From contig JACEFZ010003403.1 in the NCBI GenBank assembly GCA_014155875.1, positions 62,001-126,000 on the forward strand: a stretch of 64,000 nt of DNA, written 5' to 3'. Below the pieces are notes generated by a model. That model did no database searches. It saw nothing but the letters and a program-made list of their open reading frames with translations, and was not told where the DNA came from. The DNA is from Cepaea nemoralis (Eukaryota; Mollusca; Gastropoda; Stylommatophora; Helicidae). Below are positions 38,595 to 50,649 of the stretch, one piece after another; position 1 is the stretch's first letter; every line of letters begins with the position of its first letter. A program made the position numbers and the translations under genes.

Positions 38595-39095
38595 AGCATA
38601 CCCTTTACAGGTGTTGCAACCAAACCCAGATTGTATTGGCTGTTTGGGATTTTACTAGGCAATTTTAACTCAGTAGTTTGCCATTGCCAGTCTCCCTGGT
38701 CTAGGTGTTACACGACTTTCTCCGTAATCCTGTATACTCCCGTGAGTAACGTGACGTTGCGTGGGAATCAGTAGCAGGTCTCTCCGTGTCGGTAACTTAG
38801 GGGTATGTGAGCCGGTCGCTCAGAAAGCAATGGCAAACTACTGAGCGTAATCTTGCCAAGAAATCAACAATCAGCTGAAAGATGTTGATGTTGACAGCTA
38901 TGTCCTGTAAAGGATATGCGGAGAAAAAAAAGTTTGCCATTGCTTTCTGAACGACTGACGTCTCATAATATCAAAATCAACACAAAGCGGGCTGCTTCCA
39001 AATTATCCGTGACTGATTTTAAACCCTCGATTAAATGTGTCGGGACATTGTGGAACTGCGGGTCTCACTATTATCTAAGCCAGAGACACTAGAAT
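38595..39095. mobile_element. Composite nested SINE, alternating orientation
   Basis: An inverted piece (38600-38688, to agtagtttgccattgcc) is interrupted by a further piece starting with the head-like agtctccctggtctaggtgt. A direct copy follows (cagaaagcaatggcaaacta to cctgtaaaggatatgcgg, A run), and then a third inverted piece from gtttgccattgctttctgaa. This is the same family and layout as 25.1-25.5 kb. Confidence 0.65.
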
Positions 39096-40005
39096 GAACT
39101 ACAACGCACAATATCAATTCCAGATTATACTAAATGCTATGTTTTGTTTCTGCAAATGAACCAAATGGCAGTGTAAATTTAAAGCAAAGCATCTGAGACT
39201 ACAAACAAAAAGGGAACAATGAATAAGGCATGTAATGTTCTTTTCAGAGCACAAAATGATACAACCCATGTATTAAAGTATCTGAAAGAGATGCAAAGAA
39301 TAGTAATAGCACAAACATTTAGGCATGTCATACAAGGTAGAGAAGAGTTAGTGTTAGGCTGGATATCAGAGGCATGACACCGTCTACAAAATTTGATCAA
39401 TTGTGAAGTTATTAGAAAAATCATTAGAAAAGATATTCAGCTTTCTAAGATGGGAAAATATCCTTTCAGACTTATGAAGCAGCTAGCAGAAACATGAAAG
39501 GAATTTAGATATAACTATATCAGAGAAGTGAGTTGGAAATAACACATGAGAGAAGTGAAGGAAAACAGAACATGAGAGATATGTATCTACTAGGGGCTTG
39601 GCACGAATTGGTTAAGGGCCTATGCTCCACTGGGCGTTGAAAGACCACATAAGAAGAAGAGTTAGGAAGACCATACAGAATATCAGCATAGAATGTTATG
39701 TCACACCAGGTTATTCAGATCTAACACTAGTATGCAGTTTCTGAACATGCCACTTCTCCAGTTAAGATTTGTGACATGCTCATCAACAGATTCTTGGAAA
39801 AATATTGTGGGAGTGTCTCTTAGACTTCCACTCCACATTAATGACTTGTCTTTGACAACAATTTCCAGATGCTCTGGTGCAGGGTGGTTCACTTATTTCA
39901 GTGGAAACTCAGTTCTCTGAACTGCTCTTGCAACACTTGTAGTAAAGGTCACAAACTAAATTTTAATTCGAAACAATAATGTATAATTACATAGAGATTA
40001 AATTT
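39096..40005. other. Intron, unassigned
   Basis: No confident feature. The plus strand at 39600-39660 has 'gcgttgaaagaccac', also seen in repeats elsewhere. Upstream parts of the LINE starting near 40010 may extend here but are unrecognisable. Confidence 0.35.
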
Positions 40006-40009
40006 CACA

Positions 40010-42240
40010 GATGCATACACTTGAGGAGTCCTGATAGCAGGATTAGAAACCAGATTGATTACATTCTGATTATCAGAAGATTTAGAAATGCATTAACAAT
40101 AGCAAACACAGTTCCCAGTGCTGACTGTTAGAGTGACCACAGATTACTTACAGTTACATTGAGGATAAAAGTAAAAAAAAAGTCAAGTATATAACAGGAA
40201 ACACTAAATATGATTTTTGTGCATTGAATAATGACATGGAAATACAAAACAAATTCAACATAGAAACATCAGAACAGATTTGATATATTGTCTGATCTAG
40301 AGATTCTATTCCAGTATGTGGATGATCAATGGGAAATGTTGAAGAATTCAATAAGTTTGGCTGCAGAAACAACTATTCCAAAATTAAAGAAGATGGGTCG
40401 TAAGAAATGGATGACTGAAGAAAGTTTACAACTAATGGAAACAAGAAGACTCAACAAAAATAATCCTGCCAAATATGAAGAAATTCACAGACAAGTCAGA
40501 ATATTATGTAAGGAAGCAAAAGAGGCATGGCTTGAGAAAAATTGCTTAGAAATTGAAAAACAACACAACAGTCAAAATACTAAATTAGCGCATAAAAGAA
40601 TTCAGGAACTTACTAATAAAAGAACAAATACATCAGCAGGCTGTCTAAAATCTAAAGATGGCAAAAAAAGATCAAATTCTACATGTATAATGTTAAAAAG
40701 TGATGTACACAGAGATGAACAGATATTCGATTTAATAATGAAGGACCGCCAATTTTGAAGATGGAGGTTCGAAATGTTCTTAAACATATGAAAGCTGGCA
40801 AGGCCCCCGGTTCAGATAACATCACAACAGAAATGATTAAAGCTTTAGAAGAATATGGAATAGATCAAGTCACCAGACTGCTGAACACATTATATGATAC
40901 CGGAGATATACCTTCTGAATTATGTAATTCTGTATTTATTGCAATCCCAAAGAAATCAGGAGCCTTGGAATGTGATCAACATAGAACAATTAGTATAATG
41001 AGTCACATCACGAAGATTTTGCTACGAATTATCATGCAAAGAGTGAGGAAGAAAATACAACCTGAAATAGGAGAAGAACAATGTGGGTTTGTAGAAGGAA
41101 AGGGTACAGTAAATGCTGTGTATATGCTGCGATCAGTTATTGAACGTTCTATAGAAGTAAACAAAGATATACATCTTTGCTTTATTGACTACACAAAGGC
41201 TTTCGATAGAGTAAGACATGTCAACATGGTAGATATGCTTGCAGATCTACAAATTGATGGGAAAGACATTAGACTTATAAAAAACATATATTGGAAACAA
41301 CAAGATGCCATAAGGATTGATAATAAAGTGGGAAAATATCAGAGGAGTTAGGCAGGTATGTGTAATGTCTCCAGATCTTTTTTCCTTACACAGTGAAAAT
41401 ATTTTAAGCAATGTAGAAGATATAAATGGAATCAGCATTGGAGGACAAAACATCAATAACATTAGTATGCAGATGATAAGTATTGATTGCAGACAATGAG
41501 GAGGATTTGCAACAATTAGTAGATGCGGTTGTTGCACACAGTGAACAATGGGGTTAGAATTAAATTGTAAAAAGACAGATTATGGACGTCACTAGGAAAA
41601 ACAAAATACCACAATGTAATATACATGTAAATGGGAATATTCTTCAACAAGTGAATCGGTACAATTATCTCGGAACAATCATAGCATCTGAAAGGAGATG
41701 CCTTGAAGAGATTAGAATAGGAATTGCCATGGCAAAAATAGCCTTTAGCAAGATGAAAGAATATTGACCAATAAGAAGATATAAATTGAAATGAGAAAAA
41801 AGAGAGTTGAGGTGCTACATAGAGCCTGTTCTTTTGTATGGATGTGAAACCTGGACAATGAGCAGTCAAGCTGAAAAACATCTGATTGCTGCAGAAATGT
41901 GGTTTCGGAGAAGAATGCAAAGAATACCATGGTCAGAGAGAAAAACCAATGACCAAGTACTACAGGAGACAAATGAAAATTGTAAAAATGGATTGGAGAA
42001 CTTGGGACAACTGGCAAGATCGAAGGGAACAGACCAAGGAGAAGACCGAGAAGTAAATACCTGGATGGCTTGGCCACATGGCATGGTTGAGACAGGAATA
42101 CTGAGCCGATCCACGACTCTGGTGATCGAGTGAAATGGCGAGTCATGACCGCCCACGCTTTCCGGCATGGCACATGATTGATACGCTTGAAAGGCAGACA
42201 TTCTAAATAAACCCACTGTAGATCCATCATCATCTTCCAA
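40010..42240 (+). mobile_element. Decayed LINE, endonuclease end to 3' tail
   Basis: Order on the plus strand: end of AP-endonuclease (TW-SPDSRIRNQIDYIL, then SDHRLLTVTL), a linker (40288-40758), RT with LKHMKAGKAPGSDNITTEMI, SVFIAIPKKSGALECDQHRT, GEEQCGFVEGKGTVNAVYML, LCFIDYTKAFDRVRHVNMVD, GVRQVCVMSPDLFSLHSEN, a broken palm (no intact ADD), NYLGTIIASERRCLEEIRIG, LLYGCETW, FRRRMQRIPWSERKTND, and a C-terminal tail. Several frame breaks (about 40757, 41345, 41470, 41765). It is the most complete member of its family here. Confidence 0.9.
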
Positions 42241-42895
42241 TTTTGCCGTCATGTGCATGGGGAGGAATAGTTGACATTCCAGCGCTAATGGATAGCACTT
42301 GATAGTGTCATTATGTGTGATTGTATGATGTCTAGGTTGTTGTCAATATGTTAGTTAGTTAACAGACCATCCTCATTGCACATCGAACCATTCAGTCCAT
42401 AAGTGCTCAGATCCCCTCCTCAGCAAATCCCGCAGTGTGTAGTCGCTCACGACACCAGTTCTGTGATGGTTATTAATCGATGTTGTCAATATGCTATTTA
42501 TTATCTGTTGTTTTGCGGACATAGGTATATTTAGATGTTTCAGTATGGTGATAGTTGATATAAATTCCTTAATTTGTTTCAGAAGTGCACTGTTTATCAA
42601 TATATTTAGTGGACAAGGAGATATGCTATCCTGCATTTCTGTTTTGGTTGTAAATACAAACATGCAAAATTTATGAGAAGGTACTATGTACCAAGATATA
42701 TTTAGATGATACACTTCAAAAGAAGACTGTTCGCAAAATTCATTCTATACACTAGACCACCAGCAAATCCATGTATTTATGTGTATACGATTTTCCATGA
42801 AATATCCACACTTTATGATGCTCACCCCAAGGCAATAGAGCTAGACACACAATGAGAAGGAACATTTACATGAACAAATTCAATATTTCACATAC
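42241..42895. other. Intron, nothing recognised
   Basis: Sequence between the LINE and the ACBP exon. ORFs 42373-42714 (minus) and 42491-42676 (plus) overlap each other and show no domain. Confidence 0.4.
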
Positions 42896-43037
42896 CTTCT
42901 ATCATTTCCCACAACATCCAAGAATCCAACGTCTGGTGACACATCTGGTCTAAATTTCCCAAAGCCAGCTTGTTTAGTCAAAGCGACCAGCTTCAGTTTG
43001 GTTTGGTATGTAAGCTGAAGAGCTTTGCCTTCTTTTT
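42896..43037 (-). CDS. ACBD3: ACBD3 exon, core of ACBP domain
   Basis: This 142-nt exon lies between acceptor ATCCTACAG and donor GTATGT. It starts with the last two bases of a codon and ends with two (AG). It encodes [34 protein letters not shown] and [12 protein letters not shown]. These match the ACBP domain of ACBD3, with the K-x-x-LVAL helix and the DVLGNDRR turn. The domain binds long-chain acyl-CoA in the family. The preceding exon (N-terminus and first ACBP helix) was not found in the window. Confidence 0.95.
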
Positions 43038-45268
43038 CTGTAGGATTATAGTAAGCCATACATTAGCAACCGCTGATTACTAAAAGATACAGACCAACTT
43101 CCTAATTAAAAAGAAGAGTGAACTTATAGAAACAGGCAAATAATCCTTGATTATTCTTCGCTTTGTACTAGTAATTTTAATTACTTCTCTCTTCTCCCTA
43201 TCTATCTGTACAATGCTGGAAGCTCTAGCAGGTCTTTCTCTGGATGAAGATTAGCTGTTTACAAACACATGCAACAATCATTGTTACCACTCAAAACATT
43301 CCCTAGCACATTCCTGTCTATGTTTCCAATGCAAACATAAATAGCTGTGCAATGTTTATTCCATCAAAGTTGCCATTAAATATACTTCTTTCAGTAAAAG
43401 ACTAAACATTATTTTAGCCAAGTTGGTTGGTTGACCCTGGAAGACTGAGATTTTATGCTTATGTGTGATGCACTTGCATGACGATTAAGAGAAACTGGAA
43501 ATAAAAGATGGCGTAAAAGGAAATATCACCCCATTTCATTATACTGTGACCTAGAATATGTTAAGCCCTAGCACTTCAAATGGCATTATATGCCATGGCA
43601 CTACCTTTATCTGTATATATTTATTTACTGCTACAATTACTTTAACCCCCCCAATCACTAAAAGACTATGAAATGAAGGCTTAATGAAGAAATACAATTC
43701 TCTGTTTACATTTGTGACTCAGCTTTACAACACATTAACAGTTCCATCCATATGTTTGCCCAGCCACTAACAGCCTGTTTAACACAACAAAATGAAATGT
43801 TAGCAGAGATATTACAAAAGCTGCAATTAGGCCAAGTATCATGGCCATAAGAAGAAATCAATTCTTATAATTGAGTTGCTGCATCAGCCATGCTAGAATA
43901 AAGTCACATCTTTGGCATTTATATTGTTCTGATAAGGGCTCAGATCGATATGGCCATGAAAAGCATTATTTAAAAAAAAAAATATCAAACAATTAAGTCT
44001 TGTTGCTATGTTACAAATATGAGAAAACTTTGTAGGAAACACAAACACTGAAATTCAGCTTGTAATATCCTATGAACACTCTAAACCTATAAAACTATGG
44101 TTTGGCAAACCCATAGGTGTTCAATATCCATTCAGTAGTTGTCAGAATATAAATCAATCAGATCTTATCTCCACAAGAAAGTTCGCTGCAATAGATCCCC
44201 AACATTCTCTGTCTCTCCCACTGGATGCAGACTCTTGACAGACTGCTGTTTGTCCATCTCTTGATGTTATCTTCCCATTTGTACCACTGTCTTCCTCTTT
44301 CTCGCCTACCTTCAACTCTTTTCTCCAGTTTAGTATCTAATAAAAGTGCATTTGATCGGTTTTGTTTTCATGAAATATGATCTATTTGTCTATATATATC
44401 CACATCTCCAGGACTTCAATTCAACTTTCCAAGAGCTTGTTCATATCAAAGATGCACAGTGACTGTTCTAGAAATGGGAAGATTTTGATGGTTTCTGCAT
44501 CAACCTTCATTCCCCTAAAATCTAGGAGATGTTGGGACATTGAGGTTGTGGTGTGTTATGGTTTTCCAAAACCTGATAAAGCCCAACCTTCTTCTGATAC
44601 CAGGCACCACGTACACTATAAATATTTTACTTTAGGTACATTTCCATCAGTGTCAGGTTTTAGTCAGGTATGAATGAGCTACTGTATGACTGAGCTAGTG
44701 TATGACAGTAGATGGCACTAACTACTTTGGTGCAAAGCGCCAAATGTTGGGGGACACTTACCAAATCTGACACCCCACATTGTGCCAGTGGCTTCAGGTA
44801 GAGGAACACAACTGGGAGGGTACGAGCCTTATCATAGTGGGAGGAAATGCAACCTAAAGACTAAATGTTGTGGCAGGACAGACCAGGCCTTAAAGCCTTG
44901 GTTGGCAACTAATCTAGGATCAAAGCTCCGACTGGCTGACAGTTAGAGCATCGCTTTGCTGATCTGGCAGCTTCTGCAGCTTGTCTTGTTCTAGATGTAT
45001 TGGTGTTATCTTTCCTCTGGAGTAAACTCTGCAGGCCGAGAGAGGGATCATGCTCTATGGGCAACACATGGTCTCTACAATTCAGCCCAGATTTTGCGCT
45101 TTTTCTAAGCACAATTTAACAAACTATCATCTGACAAGACAGCAAGGTGTCAAGTAGGTACATTTCCTAATACTGAAATTTTGCCATAGCAGTTGCCATT
45201 ATCACCCTACTCTTTTACAATCTCAAACTACCAAGGTTTTAGCATGTATAGTATGCACCCAGAACCTC
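43038..45268. other. Intron or 5' flank, mixed repeats
   Basis: A partial copy of the 'aagccctagcacttcaaatg' SINE family lies at 43430-43625 (plus). The rest, including 44377-44900, has no defined element. No candidate for the missing first ACBD3 exon is visible on the minus strand. Confidence 0.4.
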
Positions 45269-45435
45269 CTACCGTGTTATCCTTGACTGAGAATGCTAGG
45301 CATCATAACAACTACACACAGATGTATGGCCTTACCAGGTTCTTAGGAAAAAATATTTTTTTTCTCCCCAGAAGTCAACTTGAACCTGGGACTTTTCAAG
45401 TGGGAGATAGATACCTTACCTCTAAGTGACTCATG
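45269..45435 (-). mobile_element. tRNA-derived SINE head, inverted
   Basis: On the minus strand it begins gagtcacttagaggtaaggt and has the B box cccaggttcaagttgacttc. This is a tRNA-like head followed by an A/T-rich body. Related to the 24.84-25.08 kb copy. Confidence 0.5.
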
Positions 45436-45617
45436 ATTTCTCTCTTCATTGTAATATCTCCTCCTCAAACATAAAAAAATATGTCTCTGCTATAGGAGAT
45501 GAAGGCGCAGCATCGGTCACAGTGGTTAGCACTTTACAATCCTCAAGGCTGGTTATCTTTTTATGTATCTGAATGGCCTTAGGGTCATCCAGCCCCATAA
45601 ATTGGGTAAAACAAAAG

Positions 45618-46544
45618 TACGAGGGTGAGTCAATAAGTAAGACACACAGTTCTGTGGGATGGCAGGTAAATGTAGTTGGTGTTTTCTACAGGTGTCATTA
45701 GGTGACAGCAACATCAAACTTTATATTCCCATTCGTCAGGTGGCGCTAGGTGTCTAATGTGCATGCGCAGCGCATAAACAAAATGGCGACTGTACTTACG
45801 GAGTGTACAACCAAAGAGCAACGTGCTGTTGTGCGTTTTTTTGTGGGCAAAAGGACTGCCTGCAAAGGACATTCATAAGGAAATGCTTCCTGTTTATGCT
45901 GACAAATGTTTGTCCCGTAAAGCGGTGCATAGCTGGGTAGAAAACATCCTTCTTCGCCTTGTGTCCAAAAATTCAAGGTTACGCCATCAGCAGGGAAGGT
46001 TATGCTGACAGTGTTCTGGGATTGTCAAGGAGTGCTTTTAACCAATTTCAAGAAGAAAGGTGACAATGTGAATTCTGAATCGTACTGTGAAGTTCTATCG
46101 ATGCTTCATGATGCAATTCGAAGAAAACGTCCAGGACTGCTGACTAGAGGAGTGTTGCTTCTTCATGACAATGCCAGACCACATACGGCTCGATTAACTC
46201 AGGAGAAAATTAACCAACTAAGGTGGGAAGTTCTGGAACATCCACCTTACTTAGCCCCTAGCGATTTCCACCTTTTTGGTCTAGTGAAAACCCAACTTGG
46301 CAGGAGACATTTCGCGAATGACGCCGAAGTTGAATGTGAAGTGAAAATGTGGTTTAGAAAACAGAGCATGCAGTTCTATGCAGCCGGTTTGGGAGGACTG
46401 ATAAAACAATGGGATAAGTGCATCAATGTTGGTGGAAATTATGTTGAGAAATAAAGGGGCAATGTATGTATACAAATAAACTGGTTTCAAGTTATCATAT
46501 TTAGTTTTGTTTTCTACACCCATTTGTGACTGACTTATTGACTA
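45618..46544 (+). mobile_element. Internally deleted mariner transposon
   Basis: The left terminal repeat after a TA (gagggtgagtcaataagtaa, 45621-45640) matches, inverted, the right side 'tgactgacttattgac' (46529-46542). The outermost right bases are lost. The gene starts at ATG 45783 with a +1 T in a T run near 45840. The helix-turn-helix part (AKGLPAKDIHKEML, LSRKAVHSWVE) is then followed directly by the catalytic part (VFWD, LLHDNARPHTA, HPPYLAPSD), so roughly 100 residues are missing in between. Three residues are also missing before the third Asp, spoiling the D34D spacing. Non-functional. Confidence 0.9.
45783..46454 (+). pseudogene. mariner-family transposase pseudogene
   Basis: DDD transposase remnant in two frames (45823-46008 and 46002-46454). 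The normal length of the family is about 345 residues; only about 205 can be read. The catalytic aspartates are recognisable in VFWD, HDN and APSD, but the HTH-catalytic linker is deleted and frames are broken. It ends NVGGNYVEK then stop, typical of the family. A solo 3' end of the same family lies at 27.6 kb. Confidence 0.9.
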
Positions 46545-46627
46545 TATTGCCGGTCCAAGTTTTGTTTTTGCCTATTATGATGCATGAACTTTACAGAGAG
46601 TGAATACAAAACTTGGACCGGCAATAT
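46544..46627. repeat. 84-bp element with perfect 22-bp inverted repeats
   Basis: Arms 46544-46565 (core attgccggtccaagttttg) and 46606-46627 (core caaaacttggaccggcaat) are exact reverse complements over 22 bp with a 40-bp spacer. TA dinucleotides occur at the outer ends. It looks like a miniature inverted-repeat element or hairpin located exactly where the mariner right terminal repeat should end. Confidence 0.85.
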
Positions 46628-47583
46628 TTTCAAACACTGCAGTCATTAAAAATACACCCTATATTTTGACGGACCAAACAGCGCTTGATGGGGGATGTAG
46701 TCAATATTACAGTAGATGTCTTTACATCCCATGACATTTCCCAGTACCCATTTTAGACAGACACATTCTGGGAGCCAGGTCAATTTTTACAATCTGCCTC
46801 AATAGTGATTCCATAACATGACCACTGGGTTGGCAGGTAAATGGGTACCAGAGAGTTTTCTGGGAAGTTAAAGCCAGCCGGTAAGACTGATTGGTCTAAA
46901 ACACCAGGCCTTGCACCATATTGTGAAGATAACAGTTGCAATGACTGCAAGGTTCTTTCAAAGCATGTCAGCTGAGATTAATAATTTACATATTTCCTCA
47001 ATGCATCTGTGAACAGAAGAACTCACATGAATCGTCAATAATTTGTATGTATGTATATTGCAAGATCTATAACACTCCTATTATTGCACTTCCTATTGAA
47101 ATTGTGTGATCTTTAAGTGTTTAAATAATGAGCAATATTAGGTACCACAAATGCAAATGAAGAATTAGGTCCTCCTGGAATTACTACTTTTGTTTTCATA
47201 CTATTTACAAAGTCACAATTCAGCCTTATAAAGGTGTTTATACAATGAATGTCCTCAGACGCTTGCGACAAGAGCCTCCCTCACTGGCCAAGTCATAGGT
47301 GATTGAATATAAATTCTTACTGCAACAAGACTTGACATTCAAATGCTATTCTGTTGTTATTCCTAACAAACTTGTCTTGATGACAATGTTATCAGCATTG
47401 TTATTGTGTGTTGACACTAACTTTTTTCTACATACAGATTTTATTCATGTTTGTGTTGTTTTTGCATCAACTGCTGTTGTTGATGATGTTGATTAAATAT
47501 TGAAAGTAACCTTTATCCTGAGAGGGGAACTGACAATTTTTGATGTTGATGATGCTTTGTAATTTTTGTAAATGATACTGGCG
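46628..47583. other. Spacer, unassigned
   Basis: A SINE-like body with 'tgtctttacatcccatgaca-tttcccagtacccattttag' (46720-46755) recalls 20490-20520 and 21100. The rest is not recognised. The last five bases before the LTR element form its target duplication. Confidence 0.4.
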
Positions 47584-47588
47584 TTAAT
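47584..47588. repeat. Target site duplication TTAAT, left copy
   Basis: TTAAT immediately precedes the TG of the 5' LTR. The same five bases follow the CA of the 3' LTR at 57894-57898. Five-base duplications are usual for this superfamily. Confidence 0.85.
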
Positions 47589-48209
47589 TGCCACATAACG
47601 GAACACGCGCCACCAAGGATAAAGAAGAGACCTTACTGGATTTTCCCAGACAGACACAAAACTGGACGACAAATATGAGAAACCAAGGAAAGGAAAACAA
47701 CGTCATTGGACGGCAACTAGAGACGCTGTGAATTGTGGATTCGAGAGGATGTGTTTCTAAAAGGCTCCGTGTGAAGGTGACACCTGGAGGCGGTAATTTC
47801 GTGATGAAGCAGCTGGGAATCCGGAGAGGAATGTATTAAAGACAACACAACAGTAGAAAGACCGGGTGCAGATACCTAGACTTTTATTTAATCAGTTGAA
47901 CTGAGGATTTGGATAATTAAGCCTCAAGGGCAGCGAGCTGGACTCGGAGCTCGTAAGTAGATGTTATTTAAGTGAGCGCCGATCCTGCGTATAGGGATCA
48001 GCTCACGTTTCTACAAGAGTTATATCTTTTGTCCTGCGGCGGAATAAAAGTACGTCTTTCGCTTGCTCGATTTGAGTCTGCCATATATTCATGATCCTGT
48101 TGGTAAGATAGAACATGTTTTGTTGTTCTGATCTGTTCTTGACGAGTTCAATTTAAGTTGCTTTAAGTGTACGGTCCCGTGGGATTTAGAGGACAGGCAC
48201 TTTAAGACA
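47589..48209 (+). repeat. 5' long terminal repeat
   Basis: 621 bp, TGCCACATAACGG ... TTTAAGACA. The ends are set by where similarity to the 3' copy starts and stops, by TG...CA, and by the TTAAT duplication. A possible polyadenylation signal AATAAA is at 48043-48048. It shows clear similarity to the 3' LTR apart from many one-base indels and the A-rich insertion in the 3' copy. Confidence 0.92.
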
Positions 48210-50649
48210 CGTGGGGGTCGTCTCTGGACTGTTTGTTTGTCAACACAGATTCCCCGCCAATTTCCATAGCTGATCATAAAAGAAATTACGCGCCAGCGGC
48301 ACATTCCACACCGTGCTACACAGAATGAAAGAACGCACGAAAACTCCACGTAACAAAAAAATGGTGAAGATCAGGAAGTATTTCAAGTAAGTTGAAGATC
48401 TTAGACGTTACAAAGTTTACAACAGTAAGTGAAAGTGTATATATTATAAGAACGGTACAATGAGAATTACCATATCAGGACGTAAGAACAACATTACATA
48501 GAAGAAGTGCAGTAGAAATATAATAGTCGCACCAGACGCGAGAAACTGCACGATATGAAACAAGCCACAGCGCTATATTATATGTATAACAACTGACATT
48601 TGGAAAGATCACAGCATATTTAAGAACATTATTGTGTTTTGAAAGAATGTACGGGTATGACTACAGTGCTACTTAAGAAAGGAAGATAGTACATAGATAT
48701 GAAATGCCTGAAACATTCGACACCATGGTCGATATGGAAAGGAATTATGTCGATGTGAGTAGGCAGTGAGAGCTGAAGAAACACTGCGCTGCCACAATTC
48801 TACACCACAGTAACCTATTAGACTATAGCACAACGATTGACAATTTGTATTCAAGAATCTATGATCGATTAGAAATGCGCGAAAGTGGTGCATTATGTGG
48901 AGCAATTTGCTGAATCTATGAAGTTCATTACAGGCTCAGATATTTGTCACAATTTTATCAGATTTATCGGTGGACTGATACACACATGATGGGGTGTACT
49001 GCCGACGCACAGTTATAGTTACGCTGTTGGAAAGACATTCGCTAATTCTGTGAACATTACAGAAAGTTTTGACTTGTTGGTTCAGAACGCCAAAGCATTG
49101 AACTACCTACATTTGTGGGACATATACATCATACGTTCATTATATCTACTGCTGACACTACTTCATGTCTGAATTATCGGCGCATAAGTGAGTTAGTACA
49201 TATTACGACATTTTATATGCACACTTCGTCATGTGTCAAGATGGATAGCACGTGCACCACGGACACTCGTCTCCACCATAATTGACAAGGAAGATGTTGC
49301 GTTATTTGGACGTTGCACATATATGAACATATTTACAACTGGACGTTACATACATCAACGCATAAGGACAACCAGGTCAGTGTACCCATATTTATTACGT
49401 CATTGAGGACATTACATTAGTCACATACCGGACACTTCATCACACGTCAGGACGACACGCACACGTACACTATGACATATTATTGTTGAAATTGTCGAGG
49501 ATTTCTCTACCATCGAGCAAGTCAACGCGGTCAATCGGGACCGAACACGAACTCCTCACGTCGACATTTATGAACTGAATTTACGAACGTACTCTAATAC
49601 GCTGACGCCAGGACATACGAACACTGTCACACGGATCGATAACAAGACTACACTATCGTTTATCATCGTGATAACGGGCACACAAGCCTGTTCACTCATT
49701 GGACCTTACTTACCAGAAGTCGGATCACGTCATTCAACTGTACTTACTTCACTGTGGACATCATTCACTCAAGTACCTACAGCGCACATTCAGCATAAAG
49801 TATCAATACTAAGGCTGAAATGAACTCAAGTTTCGTCGATATACCACAGCCGACTACGTGTTCTTATGAGTCGGTGACGGACCACGTCGGTCCAGGGTAC
49901 CAGTACAAGTTAATTGTACTATCATCTCAAGGCAGGAGCAACAATCGTTACACAACTCCTCACATATTTTCATGCAGCCAGGATACCACTAATCGATTGC
50001 CAATTACGGATCAGTATAGTTTGGAACTTATCAACACGTAATTGAGAGTCTCAAATTATATCAATTCTCGAGCGATTCAAATATTACTCTAAGTTCGGGA
50101 GATGCACTAAAGGCCAGTAGCAATTGTATTGTTGATGTATTATGGCATTGATCCTGGTAATAAGGCGCTATTTATCAATTTTTGTTTTGTGCTGATCTTG
50201 CGGGCGTCACCACAATACTATTGTCTTGTCATAACTGTAGTAGTATAGTATGTGCGTTACCCGTTAAAATGTGGATACAAAAAATTTGTTATTGTTTGTA
50301 AACAGTAATATGTATTCGCGTCACTCGTCATTCGTCTTTGATGATTGTTAGTTGTCTTGCGTTACATATATATATTGTATATTGAATATATTTCTTCATA
50401 TTTATTTTTCTAGTATATTTATTTAGTTTATTATAGAGATATTTGATTGATTTTTTTGTGGTGTTCAAGTTGACACTACAAATTTATTTGAGTTGTATTT
50501 GCTCAAGTGTGATATAACATTTACGGTACTATCCGAATGATAGTGATCTGAGACAATATTACAATTTTGTCGATTCTTTTCTTCTCTTGCCTACGACCAT
50601 ATTTATTTCACCCAGATAACTCATTTTACAGGTAGGACATTAGGACAAG
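48210..50649 (+). other. Long untranslated leader of the LTR element
   Basis: 2.44 kb between LTR and gag, without a convincing ORF. The 73-codon frame at 49820-50041 has no recognised domain. It is relatively rich in short acg/tcacg-type motifs from 48.9 to 49.8 kb, then AT-rich to the gag start. A packaging or translation-control role is possible but not shown. Confidence 0.6.
48212..48224 (+). promoter_or_regulatory. Primer binding site, tRNA-Pro-like
   Basis: Two bases after the LTR comes TGGGGGTCGTC. The complement of a tRNA-Pro 3' end is typically TGGGGGCTCGTC, so this matches with one C missing. It is consistent with tRNA-Pro priming of minus-strand synthesis. Similarity fades after position 48222. 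Confidence 0.65.

Noticed and set aside
48089..48349. 86-codon minus-strand ORF at the 5' LTR end as the missing ACBD3 exon
   Set aside because: It lies across the LTR and primer site, lacks ACBP-domain similarity and is not spliced in frame with the 43037 exon.
49820..50041. 73-codon ORF in the LTR element leader
   Set aside because: No domain, low length, no overlap with gag; treated as part of the untranslated leader.
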